Below, one piece after another: positions 25,101 through 34,666 of a stretch of 64,000 bases of DNA. Under the pieces are notes generated by a model, which saw nothing but the letters and a program-made list of their open reading frames with translations, made no database searches and was not told the origin of the DNA. Every line of letters begins with the position of its first letter. The first letter of the stretch is position 1. The position numbers were made by a program, and so were the translations under genes. The DNA is from Candidatus Paracaedibacteraceae bacterium (lineage in GTDB: Bacteria; Pseudomonadota; Alphaproteobacteria; Paracaedibacterales; Paracaedibacteraceae): contig JAHBYI010000001.1 in NCBI GenBank assembly GCA_019636035.1, positions 551,508-615,507 of the forward strand, given 5' to 3'.

Positions 25101-26079
25101 TGACAGCTCTGATTTTCTTAGATAAAACCCAAGGGATAGTTATGGTTAATTTTTCGACGGTCTGTCGATTAACAACAATTTCAGAAGGAACATCATGGCT
25201 AACGGGATAGGATCCTGTTGATTTTCCGGATAGAATGCCTTCGACAATTTCGGCTGTTTTTTCACCCATGGCAATGCGGTCATAAGCAACAGCAGCCAGA
25301 GCCCCATCTTTAACGGATTCAGAATCATTGGCAAACAAGGGGACATTATTGTTTTTTGCGACCTGAGCCACTGCTGCTGCGGCAGCCATGGTTGTATTAT
25401 CATTGGGGAAAAAGAGGGCATCAGCTTTACCGATTAAACTTTTAGCAACAGTTGCTGCTTCGGCCGTTGAATTAACGGCTCCTCGAACAAAAACCACGCC
25501 ACGGCGTTTTGCTTCCTGTTCCATTTGTGCCAAAAAAGCTACAGAATTTGTCTCGCCCGGGTTATATAAAACACCAAGTCGTTTGATGTTGGGGACAAAA
25601 GCAACGATCATCTCAAGTTGCGGACCTGATGGCATATAGTCACTTATCCCTGTTACACCTTCGGATGTTTTATTATAAGCAGCTACTAATCCTGCGGCGA
25701 CCGGATCCGTTACGGCTGAGAAAACGAGTGGGATTCCAGCTTCCTGAGCCGGCTTCATCAAAAGTTGGGCACTGGTTGTTGATAAGGCAACAATGACTTT
25801 AGGGTGCATCGCTATGAATTTTTTGGTGATTTGTGCAGCAACACTCGTATTGCCATGGGCATTATCATAAATGATTTTTATGGTTTTTCCATCAATGAAA
25901 CCCTCTTTTCCAAGGCGTTTAATTAACCCATCACGAACTGTATCTAATGTTTTGTGACTAATGATTTGTGTTATAGCAACCACAGGTAAATCCTGTGGTC
26001 GATCAAGGTTAAAAATTTTAAAAACAAGAATAAGGGAGACAACAAGAATTGCCCCCAATCGAAACAGTTTAAATAACAT
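25090..26079 (-). CDS. ABC-type substrate-binding protein (PF04392-like, TrpX family)
   Basis: 329 residues with an N-terminal hydrophobic helix (LFRLGAILVVSLILVFKI), probably a signal anchor. The pattern VVAITQIISHKTLDTVRDG, then GFIDGKTIKIIYDNAHGN, VIVALSTTSAQ, IPLVFSAVTDPVAAGLV and GVTGISDYMP is that of the PF04392 periplasmic binding proteins, some of which bind aromatic amino acids. The cognate permease and ATPase genes are not next to it, so it is an orphan component here. It shares one base with the stop of the glutaredoxin gene upstream and overlaps mutY by 11 bases downstream, forming a tight three-gene operon. Confidence 0.86.
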   Translation of the reverse strand: MLFKLFRLGAILVVSLILVFKIFNLDRPQDLPVVAITQIISHKTLDTVRDGLIKRLGKEGFIDGKTIKIIYDNAHGNTSVAAQITKKFIAMHPKVIVALSTTSAQLLMKPAQEAGIPLVFSAVTDPVAAGLVAAYNKTSEGVTGISDYMPSGPQLEMIVAFVPNIKRLGVLYNPGETNSVAFLAQMEQEAKRRGVVFVRGAVNSTAEAATVAKSLIGKADALFFPNDNTTMAAAAAVAQVAKNNNVPLFANDSESVKDGALAAVAYDRIAMGEKTAEIVEGILSGKSTGSYPVSHDVPSEIVVNRQTVEKLTITIPWVLSKKIRAVSGS

Positions 26080-26456
26080 TAAGCTTCCTTTTTATCCCGC
26101 CCCAGACGCTTGTCCAGATCACCGGACATGCTCTCAGAGGCTAAGGACAGATAACTTCCAATATGTTCACCATTAATGACGATCTGAGGGACAGTCCTTT
26201 TCCCTGTTTTTGCTTCCATTTCGTCAATCATTTTTTTATTTCCGCGAACATTAATTTCACGATAAGCAATTTTATGTTCGTTGAGAATATCTTTTGCACT
26301 GGTACACCAGCTACATAAATCCGAGGTATAAATGATAACGCCCGTTTCTTTTTTATCCGATTTAACAACCGTGTCTTCTGGCTGCGGTTGTGTGCGACGC
26401 GCATCGCAGGCTGAGATCATTGACAAAGCAAAAGCACCTAGAATAAACTTTTTCAT
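26079..26456 (-). CDS. Lipoprotein with glutaredoxin domain
   Basis: 125 residues. The N-terminus is a lipoprotein signal with lipobox ISAC (cysteine at residue 17), followed by a polar linker and a compact glutaredoxin domain: VIIYTSDLCSWC (CxxC as CSWC), the cis-proline loop TVPQIVING and HIGSYLSL. Ordinary glutaredoxins are cytosolic and reduced by glutathione; this one should be tethered outside the inner membrane, where an oxidising or electron-shuttling role is more likely. It heads the grx - substrate-binding protein - mutY operon. No export or modification evidence exists beyond the sequence. Confidence 0.85.
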   Translation of the reverse strand: MKKFILGAFALSMISACDARRTQPQPEDTVVKSDKKETGVIIYTSDLCSWCTSAKDILNEHKIAYREINVRGNKKMIDEMEAKTGKRTVPQIVINGEHIGSYLSLASESMSGDLDKRLGRDKKEA

Positions 26457-26501
26457 AAAATATGCCCTTTTTTACTAACCCTATAACACTAGATTAATCC
26501 T

Positions 26502-27236
26502 TTGATAAATGCAATAAAAGAGCAAATTCAAAAGGTTTATAACCTATTTCTCAATACAATTCTGCCGCCAACGTGTTCAGGGTGCCGAACTGAGTCTGTT
26601 TCTGCGCATTTGTTATGTCCTTCTTGTTGGAATGCTGTGCATTTTATCCAAAAACCTTTTTGTAATAAATGTGGTGTTCCCATGGCCTTTGCCTCTGATC
26701 AAATGTCGTGTGTTGAGTGTTTAGCGCATCCTCCGGCTTATGATTTGGGGCGGTCAACATTTACCTATTCTGACCTAGGTCGAGATCTTGTCTTGCGCTT
26801 GAAACATTCGGATGCAACTTATTTGCCGAAGTGTTTGGCACCATGGATAAAGTCTGCAGGTCAGGACTTTTGGCCAACGGCTGACTATATTGTTCCTGTG
26901 CCACTTCATCGATGGCGTTTGTTGAAGCGTCAGTATAATCAAGCGACTCTGTTGGCAAGAGCTGTTTCAGATTTGGTGAACGTTCCTGTCTTAACAAATG
27001 TCCTGGTGCGGCGAAAAGCCACAGAATCTCAAGGGCATAAATCTGTCAAAGACCGAAAGAAAAATGTTGTTGATGCTTTTGATGTGAAGGGAGAGATCCT
27101 TAAGGGTAGGACTATTGTCCTTATTGATGATGTCTGGACAACGGGGGCCACTCTTAACGCTTGTACCAAAGTTTTGAGAAAAGCTGGTGCTCATCGTATC
27201 TATCTTTTGACCTTAGCTCGGGTGGTGAAGGAATAG
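26502..27236 (+). CDS. comF: ComF-family phosphoribosyltransferase-like protein
   Basis: 244 residues from a TTG. ComF proteins take part in DNA uptake during transformation and have a zinc finger joined to a PRTase fold. Cysteine pairs are in PPTCSGC, LLCPSC, FCNKCGVPM and CVEC; the PRTase part shows YIVPVPLHRWRLLKRQYNQA, GHKSVKDRKKNV and the PRPP loop VLIDDVWTTGAT. It is followed directly by the decapitated DUF1016 gene. comM at the window end is a second transformation gene. Confidence 0.93.
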   Translation: MINAIKEQIQKVYNLFLNTILPPTCSGCRTESVSAHLLCPSCWNAVHFIQKPFCNKCGVPMAFASDQMSCVECLAHPPAYDLGRSTFTYSDLGRDLVLRLKHSDATYLPKCLAPWIKSAGQDFWPTADYIVPVPLHRWRLLKRQYNQATLLARAVSDLVNVPVLTNVLVRRKATESQGHKSVKDRKKNVVDAFDVKGEILKGRTIVLIDDVWTTGATLNACTKVLRKAGAHRIYLLTLARVVKE

Positions 27237-27237
27237 C

Positions 27238-28152
27238 TATTGGCGCATTGGAAAAGAAATCCTTAAACGAAAACAAGAACTCGGATGGGGATCTAAAGTC
27301 ATAGACCAGCTTTCCAAAGATTTGCGTCATGAATTCCCTGAGATGAGGGGATTATCTACCAGAAATATGGTCTATATGCAGACATTTGCTTCTTCTTATC
27401 CTGATTATGAATTTACGCAAGCTGTTCCTGCGCAAATTACTTGGTATCATAATCAAACAATCTTAGACAAAATATCGGATTCAAATTTAAGAATTTGGTA
27501 TATGCAACAAGCAATTGAAAATGGCTGGTCACGCAATGTGATGGTTATGCAAATTGATACCAAATTACACGAACGACAAGGAAAAGCTCTCACTAACTTT
27601 AAGTCTGCTCTTCCTCCAATTACATCAGATCTAGCCCAACAAATCTTTAAAGATGAATATAACCTGGAATTCTTAGATGCTGGGAACGACATTTATGAAC
27701 GCCAATTAGAAAAAAGCCTCATCACTAACATTAGGGACTTCCTTCTTGAGTTGGGGACTGGTTTTGCTTTCCTTGGCAGTCAGTACAAACTGACAGTTGG
27801 TGGTGATGATTTCTACATTGATCTATTATTCTATCATACAAAACTACGCTGTTACGTTGTCATTGAACTTAAAACAGGAAAATTCCAACCAAGTTATATG
27901 GGACAACTCGAATTTTACTTAACCGCAATCGATATGGAAGTAAAACACGAAAATGACAATCCAACAATTGGGTTGCTCTTATGTCAAAATGCTAACAAAT
28001 TGGTAGTTGATTATTCTCTCAAAGATAAAAAACAACCAATGGGCGTTTCCAAGTATAAATTATCAGAGAATAAACTGCCAAAGGGTCTAGAAGATGCATT
28101 ACCTTCCCCGGAACAATTTAAACATTTTTTTGAAACCATCAAGGATGATTAA
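27238..28152 (+). pseudogene. 5'-truncated DUF1016/YhcG-type PD-(D/E)XK nuclease gene
   Basis: Homology to the DUF1016 N-terminal domain begins at codon 27238 (YWRIGKEILKRKQELGWG), directly after the comF stop, but the preceding ~20-30 residues of the domain and any normal start codon are missing; an in-frame TGA stands at 27226. The first usable start is a TTG at 27322, inside the domain, giving 276 residues. The rest is intact: ITWYHNQTILDKI, then the nuclease core FYIDLLFYHTKLRCYVVIELK with GQLEFYL. YhcG-type proteins are linked to DNA ends, restriction and recombination. The break exactly at the comF border suggests a deletion or an insertion junction. Confidence 0.75.
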
Positions 28153-28291
28153 AAATCGATAAGTGCCGATAAAGGCACCAATTCAAGTATGAAAATTTAA
28201 AGTCATACATTCATCATGTTGGATTTTATTGACTTTAATAGATAAAATTATGTTAAAATTAAATCAATTGGTTGATTATAGAGTACGTATT

Positions 28292-29710
28292 ATGCAAAGA
28301 ATTTTCGGTTATTCTTTTACCTTATTGTTTATACCGTTTTTATCTTCAGCTGAGGCTGGATTTACTATCGTTCCCCAAGAAACTTGGAGTCCTAATAGGA
28401 TGAGTTCTTGCGGTGATATTGGGAATGATGCCCTGTCTATTTATGCTAATCCTGCAAGCATGGGGCTTGCAACACAGCATCAAATTGCAGGAAATTTTTC
28501 ATTATTATTCTATCGATCAAAATTTGCTGGTACTGCATCGATTTCAAGATTTGAAGCAGAAGATGATGATGGAAGTGCCTCTGATGATGAAGGAATCATT
28601 TTTTATGCCAATGAATTGACAAGTTCAGCGAAAAGCCGTAGAAATCAGTTTATTCCTACGATTGGCCTTATTTCTAATGCCCATAAAGATCTAAAAGTTG
28701 GCCTTATTATTCATTCTCCTTTTGGTGGTCGAACGACTTTTGGTCAAGGTTCCGTCCTAACAGGTCATATTATCAGGACAAAATTAAAAACTGTTAATAT
28801 AACCCCCTCAATGTCGTATTCACCTTTTGATATGTTAAGCGTGGGGGTAGGTCTACAGCTTCAGCATTTTGAGTTATCTCATTCAAGACGCTTTATGATT
28901 TCTGAGGGTTTCACGATAGATCCAGATCTTGCTGATGAGTTCTTTCTGCCAACAACAATCGTTCATAGTTCTGCAAAAAACTGGACGGTTGGTTGGACAG
29001 CGGGATTACTTGCTAAATTGTCATCGCGATGGAATGTCGGATTTTCCTATCAATCGAAAATGGCAGGAAAAGCAAAAGCATATACAAATCTGATTCTGTC
29101 CAATGAATTTATTGCTAATGGATATTCAACGTTTATGACGCAAAGTACGGTGTATTTTCCATCGAAAGTCAACCTCAACACATCCGTTGTTGCTGATGAT
29201 ACATGGATATTCTTTGTTGATGTATCGTGGACAAATTGGAACAAGAAAAAAGGAATTAGTATCATCTCTGTCGATGACAATGTGAATTATAATGATAATT
29301 TCAATCTTGATTGGCACCATACATTTGCAGCCGGTTTAGGTGCATCGATTAAATTAAATGAATTATTCTCTTTCCGGTTAGGCTATCGATATAGTCAAGG
29401 ATTAACGAGAAAATCGAATGCCAGTGTTTATTTCCCAAGTACTCGATCTGATCTATATTCCATTGGCGCAACTTACCATACAACACCTAATTTAGATTGG
29501 ACTCTCGGGTATGGATATACCTATAACAAAAGAGGCAACGTGAATTATAGTAAAGGTTCTACGCCTGTTCTTCCGCAACTGATTCTTGATGAGGATGCTG
29601 TAAGACGCGCCATTAACGGTATTCCAACTCAATTCTTAAAAGGTGATTTGCAAGGGAAAGTTAAATATCATACCCATGCTGTGTCAATACAGTTTAATTA
29701 TAGATTTTAG
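28292..29710 (+). CDS. FadL/OmpP1-family outer-membrane transport protein
   Basis: 472 residues from the ATG at 28292, the start that opens a proper signal peptide (RIFGYSFTLLFIPFLSSAEA); an in-frame start at 28229 would bury it. FadL-type barrels carry fatty acids and other hydrophobic compounds through the outer membrane. The family mark is YANPASMGLA after the signal, followed by long amphipathic strands, the HSPFGGRTTFG loop and a terminal aromatic strand NYRF. A short acidic insert (AEDDDGSASDDEG) is probably a surface loop. It has its own gap before uvrB. Confidence 0.87.
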   Translation: MQRIFGYSFTLLFIPFLSSAEAGFTIVPQETWSPNRMSSCGDIGNDALSIYANPASMGLATQHQIAGNFSLLFYRSKFAGTASISRFEAEDDDGSASDDEGIIFYANELTSSAKSRRNQFIPTIGLISNAHKDLKVGLIIHSPFGGRTTFGQGSVLTGHIIRTKLKTVNITPSMSYSPFDMLSVGVGLQLQHFELSHSRRFMISEGFTIDPDLADEFFLPTTIVHSSAKNWTVGWTAGLLAKLSSRWNVGFSYQSKMAGKAKAYTNLILSNEFIANGYSTFMTQSTVYFPSKVNLNTSVVADDTWIFFVDVSWTNWNKKKGISIISVDDNVNYNDNFNLDWHHTFAAGLGASIKLNELFSFRLGYRYSQGLTRKSNASVYFPSTRSDLYSIGATYHTTPNLDWTLGYGYTYNKRGNVNYSKGSTPVLPQLILDEDAVRRAINGIPTQFLKGDLQGKVKYHTHAVSIQFNYRF

Positions 29711-29803
29711 ATAGATCTAGAGTTATAAATTTTTGAGGTAGAGTTAAGATTTATCTGTTATTCTCAGCAAATAACGTAAGCTTCTGATTTAATCTAAGTT
29801 ATT

Positions 29804-31831
29804 ATGACTATTCTTCCTCTTTTGTATGACAAAAACTTTACGGAATCAAAACCGTTTGCGGTTGTGTCGGATTATCGACCTGCAGGGGATCAGCCGGCAG
29901 CCATTGCTGAGCTGACCCATGGGGTAATCAATGGAGATAAAGATCAGGTCTTACTGGGGGTGACGGGGTCGGGTAAAACGTTTACTATGGCGCATGTTAT
30001 TGCTAACACTCAAAAACCCGCTTTGATTCTTGCACCGAATAAGACGTTGGCTGCACAGCTTTATGCTGAGATGAAGGACTTTTTCCCCAATAATGCGGTT
30101 GAATATTTTGTTTCGTACTATGATTATTATCAACCGGAGGCCTATGTTCCGCGCACCGATACGTATATCGAAAAAGAAGCATCTATTAATGAGCAAATCG
30201 ACCGTATGCGCCATTCGGCAACGCGTGCTTTATTAGAACGTCGGGACGTTATTATCGTTGCGAGCGTTTCTTGTATTTATGGTATTGGGGGCGTTGAAAG
30301 TTATAGTGGCATGATCGTTCCCCTTAAGGTTGGGCAATATATTGAGCGTAACGAAGTCATGCGTAGTCTGATTGCATTGCAATATAAACGCAATGATCTG
30401 TCATTTACACGAGGAACCTTTCGCGTCCGCGGTGATGTGTTGGAGATTTTTCCGTCTCACTATGAAGATCGGGCTTGGCGTCTCAGTTTCTTTGGAGATG
30501 AGATTGAATCTATCACAGAAATGGATGCGTTGACCGGCGAAAAATATGCAACGTTGGAACAAGTTCGTGTTTTTGCCAACAGTCACTATGTAACTCCTGG
30601 CCCTACGATTCAACAGGCAATTAAACATATTCATGTGGAGTTGGATCAACGGCTTAAGGAGCTTAATGCTGAGAATAAATTGTTAGAGGCTCAACGTCTG
30701 GAACAGCGCATTAAATTTGATCTTGAAATGATGGCCGCAACAGGGGCTTGTCCGGGGATTGAGAATTATTCCCGCTATTTGACGGGGCGTGCACCGGGGG
30801 AACCACCACCAACATTATTTGAGTATTTGCCAAAAGATGCCTTGTTAATTATTGATGAAAGTCACGTTACTGTGCCCCAAATTAATGGGATGTACAAGGG
30901 AGACAGAGCACGTAAAACCACCTTGAGTGAGTATGGTTTCCGCTTGCCATCCTGTGCTGATAACAGGCCATTAAAATTTGAAGAATGGGAAAATTTAAGG
31001 CCACAAACGATTTTTGTGTCTGCAACGCCCAGTTCTTGGGAGCTGGATAAAACCCAAGGTGTTTTTGCTGAACAAATTATCCGTCCGACAGGATTGATTG
31101 ATCCTGTTTGTGTGGTGCGTCCGTGTGAACATCAAATTGACGATTTAATTGCTGAGTGTCAATCTGTTATTCAAGAAGGGCAACGTGTTCTCATCACAAC
31201 ACTCACTAAAAAAATGGCCGAGGCTTTAACTGAATATCTAAATGGTGCAGGTCTAAAGGTTCGTTATATGCACTCTGACATTGAAGTGTTAGAGCGGATT
31301 GAAATTATCCGTGATCTTCGCCTTGGTGTTTTTGACGTTTTAATCGGGATTAACTTATTGCGAGAAGGGCTCGATATTCCGGAATGTGGTTTGGTTGCGA
31401 TTTTGGATGCGGATAAAGAAGGATATCTCAGGTCGAAAACATCGTTGATCCAAACGATTGGTCGAGCTGCGCGTAATGTCAATGGTCGAGTTATTTTGTA
31501 TGCAGATCGCGTGACTAAATCCATGCAAGAGGCATTGACTGAGACGAATCGCCGTCGCGAACGTCAACAGGCCTATAATGCTACTCATGGAATCACTCCT
31601 GAATCTGTGAAAAAATCTATTAAAGACGTGCTGCAAAGTGTTTATGAATCTGATCACCTTACGGTTGAAATCGATAATGAAACAGTTGAGCTTACGGGTA
31701 AGCGATTGGATAATCATCTGAAAAATTTAGAAAAAAGGATGCGAGAGGCAGCTGCAAATCTTGAGTTTGAAGAAGCCGCACGGTTGAGAGATGAACTGAA
31801 ACGGATTGAGGCAAAGACGCTGGGGTATTGA
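29804..31831 (+). CDS. uvrB: Excinuclease ABC subunit B
   Basis: 675 residues, the family's usual length. UvrB is the damage-verifying helicase of nucleotide excision repair. Walker A is GVTGSGKT (residues 52-59), the beta-hairpin is [15 protein letters not shown], the helicase box [13 protein letters not shown], motif [11 protein letters not shown], and the C-terminal UVR motif [23 protein letters not shown] ends the protein. No LexA-like box was recognised upstream (29711-29803). Confidence 0.97.
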   Translation: MTILPLLYDKNFTESKPFAVVSDYRPAGDQPAAIAELTHGVINGDKDQVLLGVTGSGKTFTMAHVIANTQKPALILAPNKTLAAQLYAEMKDFFPNNAVEYFVSYYDYYQPEAYVPRTDTYIEKEASINEQIDRMRHSATRALLERRDVIIVASVSCIYGIGGVESYSGMIVPLKVGQYIERNEVMRSLIALQYKRNDLSFTRGTFRVRGDVLEIFPSHYEDRAWRLSFFGDEIESITEMDALTGEKYATLEQVRVFANSHYVTPGPTIQQAIKHIHVELDQRLKELNAENKLLEAQRLEQRIKFDLEMMAATGACPGIENYSRYLTGRAPGEPPPTLFEYLPKDALLIIDESHVTVPQINGMYKGDRARKTTLSEYGFRLPSCADNRPLKFEEWENLRPQTIFVSATPSSWELDKTQGVFAEQIIRPTGLIDPVCVVRPCEHQIDDLIAECQSVIQEGQRVLITTLTKKMAEALTEYLNGAGLKVRYMHSDIEVLERIEIIRDLRLGVFDVLIGINLLREGLDIPECGLVAILDADKEGYLRSKTSLIQTIGRAARNVNGRVILYADRVTKSMQEALTETNRRRERQQAYNATHGITPESVKKSIKDVLQSVYESDHLTVEIDNETVELTGKRLDNHLKNLEKRMREAAANLEFEEAARLRDELKRIEAKTLGY

Positions 31832-31878
31832 CCTCTCAGTTGAAATAAGCTTATCTCAAGATAGACGTCTAAACTGAA

Positions 31879-32697
31879 ATGAGAGAATTAAGAGTGACTC
31901 AAGAACAACAAATCAATACAGCATGGGATAATCGTCAGGATTTATCACCTGCAAATACAGATATTCTTACCGTGGTTCAGACTGTTCTGGATCAGCTTGA
32001 TGCAGGATTGTTGCGTGTTGCTGAAAAAATTAAGGGTGATTGGCATGTGCATCAATGGGTCAAAAAAGCCATCCTGTTGTCGTTTCGTCTTAAAGGGAAT
32101 GTGATGATGGGGGATACAGCTTTTGATAAAGTTCCTCTTAAAACATCAAACTGGACAGAGATTAACTATCAAGCAGCTGGATTTCGTGCGGTTCCCGGTT
32201 CTATTATTCGTCACTCTGCCTTTATCGAAAAAGATGTGGTTTTGATGCCGAGTTTTGTCAATGTGGGGGCGCGAGTTGGGGTTGGGACTATGGTTGATAC
32301 GTGGGTGACTATTGGATCCTGTGCTCAGATCGGGGCAAATTGCCATATTTCGGGGGGTGTTGGTATCGGCGGGGTCTTAGAACCATTGCAAGCTAATCCT
32401 GTAATTATCGAAGATAATTGTTTTATCGGTGCTCGGAGTGAAATTGCTGAGGGTGTTATCGTCGAAGAGGGGGCTGTCATTTCCATGGGAGTCTTTTTAG
32501 GGGCATCAACCAAAATTGTCAACCGTCAAACGGGCGAGATTACCTATGGGCGAGTTCCTGCTTATTCTGTTGTTGTTCCGGGGACATTGCCGGGGGCAAC
32601 GCCGGATGCACCACAATTAGCCTGTGCGGTGATTGTCAAACAGGTGGATGCTAAAACCCGATCAAAAGTTGGTATTAACGAGTTATTACGCCCATGA
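31879..32697 (+). CDS. dapD: Tetrahydrodipicolinate N-succinyltransferase
   Basis: 272 residues from the ATG at 31879; an in-frame GTG at 31894 with GAGA upstream may be the true start, since it begins nearer the usual DapD N-terminus. DapD transfers succinyl from succinyl-CoA in lysine/diaminopimelate synthesis and is a trimer with a left-handed beta-helix. Hexapeptide-repeat segments run through [37 protein letters not shown] and [15 protein letters not shown]. The downstream dapE overlaps it by four bases (ATGA). Confidence 0.96.
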   Translation: MRELRVTQEQQINTAWDNRQDLSPANTDILTVVQTVLDQLDAGLLRVAEKIKGDWHVHQWVKKAILLSFRLKGNVMMGDTAFDKVPLKTSNWTEINYQAAGFRAVPGSIIRHSAFIEKDVVLMPSFVNVGARVGVGTMVDTWVTIGSCAQIGANCHISGGVGIGGVLEPLQANPVIIEDNCFIGARSEIAEGVIVEEGAVISMGVFLGASTKIVNRQTGEITYGRVPAYSVVVPGTLPGATPDAPQLACAVIVKQVDAKTRSKVGINELLRP

Positions 32698-33803
32698 TAG
32701 AACTTGCAACCTTAACCCAGAAATTAATTTCTTTTCCTGGGATAACGCCTGATCAAACAGGGTGTTTGGATTTTATTCAGGATTATCTGGAAAATCTGGG
32801 GTTTGTGTGCGTGCGTAAAAAGTTTGCCGATGTCGATAATCTTTATGCTCGCATTGGAACAGCTGCCCCAAATCTATGTTTTGCAGGGCATGTGGATGTG
32901 GTTCCTGTGTTGCATCCTGAATCTTGGGATCATGATCCGTTTTCCGATACGGTGATTGGTGATACCGTTTATGGTCGCGGGGCTATCGATATGAAAGGTG
33001 CTATCGCTGCTTTTATGATGGCCGTCAAAAATCGCCTTAAGGTTCCGCTCAACGGATCTATCAGCCTATTATTGACAGCTGATGAAGAAGGCCCGGCTGA
33101 ACATGGTACAAAGAAAATGGTCGACTGGTTACAGAAGTCGAGTGAAGAAATCACCTGTTGCCTGGTTGGTGAACCCACCAGTGTATCCCGTGTCGGTGAT
33201 ATGATCAAAGTGGGGCGACGTGGCAGTTTGAACGCGATCGTAACAGCAACAGGGATTGCCGGACATGTGGCTTATCCTGATCAATGCCTTAACCCCCTAG
33301 ACTTAATTATTCAGTTTTATAATAAACTCAAATCATCGCCTCTCGATCACGGTGATGCCACTTTCCAGCCCTCTAACCTCGAATTTACAAGTATCGATGC
33401 AGGTAATCCAACCAGTAATGTTATTCCCGGAGTTGCCAGTGCACGGTTTAATATCCGCTTTAACGATTGCCATACAGGTGATAGTTTGATTGCTTATTTA
33501 AAGCAAACAGCTGCTCAGGTATCTGATCGATTATCGTTGGATATTCGTGTGAGTGGTGACGCTTTTCATAATGCCGGTCATCCTTGGGCTGATCAGGTTG
33601 CAACAGCGGTTGAATCTGTAACAAGATCGCGACCGGTATTATCCACTGACGGTGGCACATCCGATGCTCGATTCATCAAAGACATAGCTCCGGTCGTTGA
33701 ACTGGGGCTATGTAATGCTTTGGCTCATAAGAATAATGAATTGGTGAGTCTGAATGATTTGGCAACACTTCAAGAAATATATTTTACTATTCTAAAACAT
33801 TAA
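32694..33803 (+). CDS. dapE: Succinyl-diaminopimelate desuccinylase
   Basis: 369 residues, M20 peptidase-fold zinc enzyme that frees LL-diaminopimelate for peptidoglycan and lysine. Metal-site motifs: FAGHVDVVP (His/Asp), [10 protein letters not shown] (bridging Asp), [12 protein letters not shown] (catalytic Glu), GEPTS and the C-terminal [11 protein letters not shown] (His). Translation is coupled to dapD. The pair shows that the cell makes its own cell-wall precursor by the succinylase route. A strong hairpin follows the stop. Confidence 0.96.
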   Translation: MIELATLTQKLISFPGITPDQTGCLDFIQDYLENLGFVCVRKKFADVDNLYARIGTAAPNLCFAGHVDVVPVLHPESWDHDPFSDTVIGDTVYGRGAIDMKGAIAAFMMAVKNRLKVPLNGSISLLLTADEEGPAEHGTKKMVDWLQKSSEEITCCLVGEPTSVSRVGDMIKVGRRGSLNAIVTATGIAGHVAYPDQCLNPLDLIIQFYNKLKSSPLDHGDATFQPSNLEFTSIDAGNPTSNVIPGVASARFNIRFNDCHTGDSLIAYLKQTAAQVSDRLSLDIRVSGDAFHNAGHPWADQVATAVESVTRSRPVLSTDGGTSDARFIKDIAPVVELGLCNALAHKNNELVSLNDLATLQEIYFTILKH

Positions 33804-33806
33804 ACG

Positions 33807-33826
33807 AGAGGGGAGAATCCCCCTCT
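33807..33826. terminator. Intrinsic terminator between dapE and convergent gene
   Basis: AGAGGGG (33807-33813), six-base loop, CCCCTCT (33820-33826), followed by a T-rich tail on the plus strand. It sits in the 30-base gap between the convergent dapE and DUF2000-like genes and can serve dapE. Confidence 0.75.
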
Positions 33827-33833
33827 TTCTATT

Positions 33834-34640
33834 CTATTTCAGCAATAATAATGCTTTCTTTAAAACAGCCGCAGCACCAATGGCATAAATGCCTGTTACT
33901 TTTGGTGTTCGTGTCAACGTTGCTGCAATTTGCTCTCGGTATGTAGGACCCAGGTGCATTGTGTCCAAGAATCGTACAAGTGTTACTGTTTCACTGGAAA
34001 GAGCATTCGCAAATTTTGCGATATGATCCTGGGATGTTGTTCCGACCCAATCATAGGCCAGGGATGTCAGATCTCCTGTATAAGTTGAACCTGCACCAAC
34101 ACTCATATGTGCGAGGGCATTTAAGGCCTTACCAGATTCAAGATCCTGGTCAACTAGGGCAATGCTTGCTATTCCCTCTTCTGACAGGGATCCGATACTC
34201 GATAGATCAACCGGTTGCATAACAGCTGATGTTGGTTTAAAGATCGAGAATTTCTTGGTCAAGGGTTGTAATATACTGGTTGAACCAAAAGCAGTAACTG
34301 TATTTGATATTGAAACCATTGTTACTCCCTCAACGGATAAACTTGCCAAAGTTGTTAGTGGGCCTGGTTTGCCTTTCATAATGATAAAAGGAAAAGCTGA
34401 TATAGCAGGATATACTTGCCCTTCAAGATCAATATAAGGGAGTTGAGCCAAAGCTTTTGCGCCAATGAGATGGCCAAGGTTTCTGGCTGTTTGATTAACA
34501 CCTTGGGTTTGTTCTTCTGGTGTTGATTTGTCACAAACAATACCATACAAGCGATTGTCGGCGATTTCTGCAGATATTGTTGGTTGGATAGTCATCAGAG
34601 TTGCTCCTAAAACAATACTTTTTCTAACATAAGATAACAT
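33834..34640 (-). CDS. Exported protein with two DUF2000-like domains
   Basis: 268 residues with a signal peptide (SIVLGATLMTIQPTISA). Two successive regions look like copies of the DUF2000 fold (peptidyl-tRNA-hydrolase-2-like). Repeat 1 (about 28-125) has GVNQTARNLGHLIGAKAL and DLEGQVYPAISAFPFIIMKG; repeat 2 (about 155-268) has SIALVDQDLESGKALNALAHMSVGAG and TYREQIAATLTRTPKVTGIYAIG. DUF2000 proteins are normally single-domain and cytosolic, so the duplication and export signal are odd. The domain reading is by eye and rests on the N/A-H helix after the first strand and the D-x-x-G-x-x-Y/H-P-x-I segment. Function unknown. Confidence 0.6.
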   Translation of the reverse strand: MLSYVRKSIVLGATLMTIQPTISAEIADNRLYGIVCDKSTPEEQTQGVNQTARNLGHLIGAKALAQLPYIDLEGQVYPAISAFPFIIMKGKPGPLTTLASLSVEGVTMVSISNTVTAFGSTSILQPLTKKFSIFKPTSAVMQPVDLSSIGSLSEEGIASIALVDQDLESGKALNALAHMSVGAGSTYTGDLTSLAYDWVGTTSQDHIAKFANALSSETVTLVRFLDTMHLGPTYREQIAATLTRTPKVTGIYAIGAAAVLKKALLLLK

Positions 34641-34666
34641 TTTTTTTTCCTTATTTTATAGTTTAA

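Noticed and set aside
29711..29803. SOS box before uvrB
   Set aside because: No GTTC/GAAC-type dyad of alphaproteobacterial LexA sites is visible.
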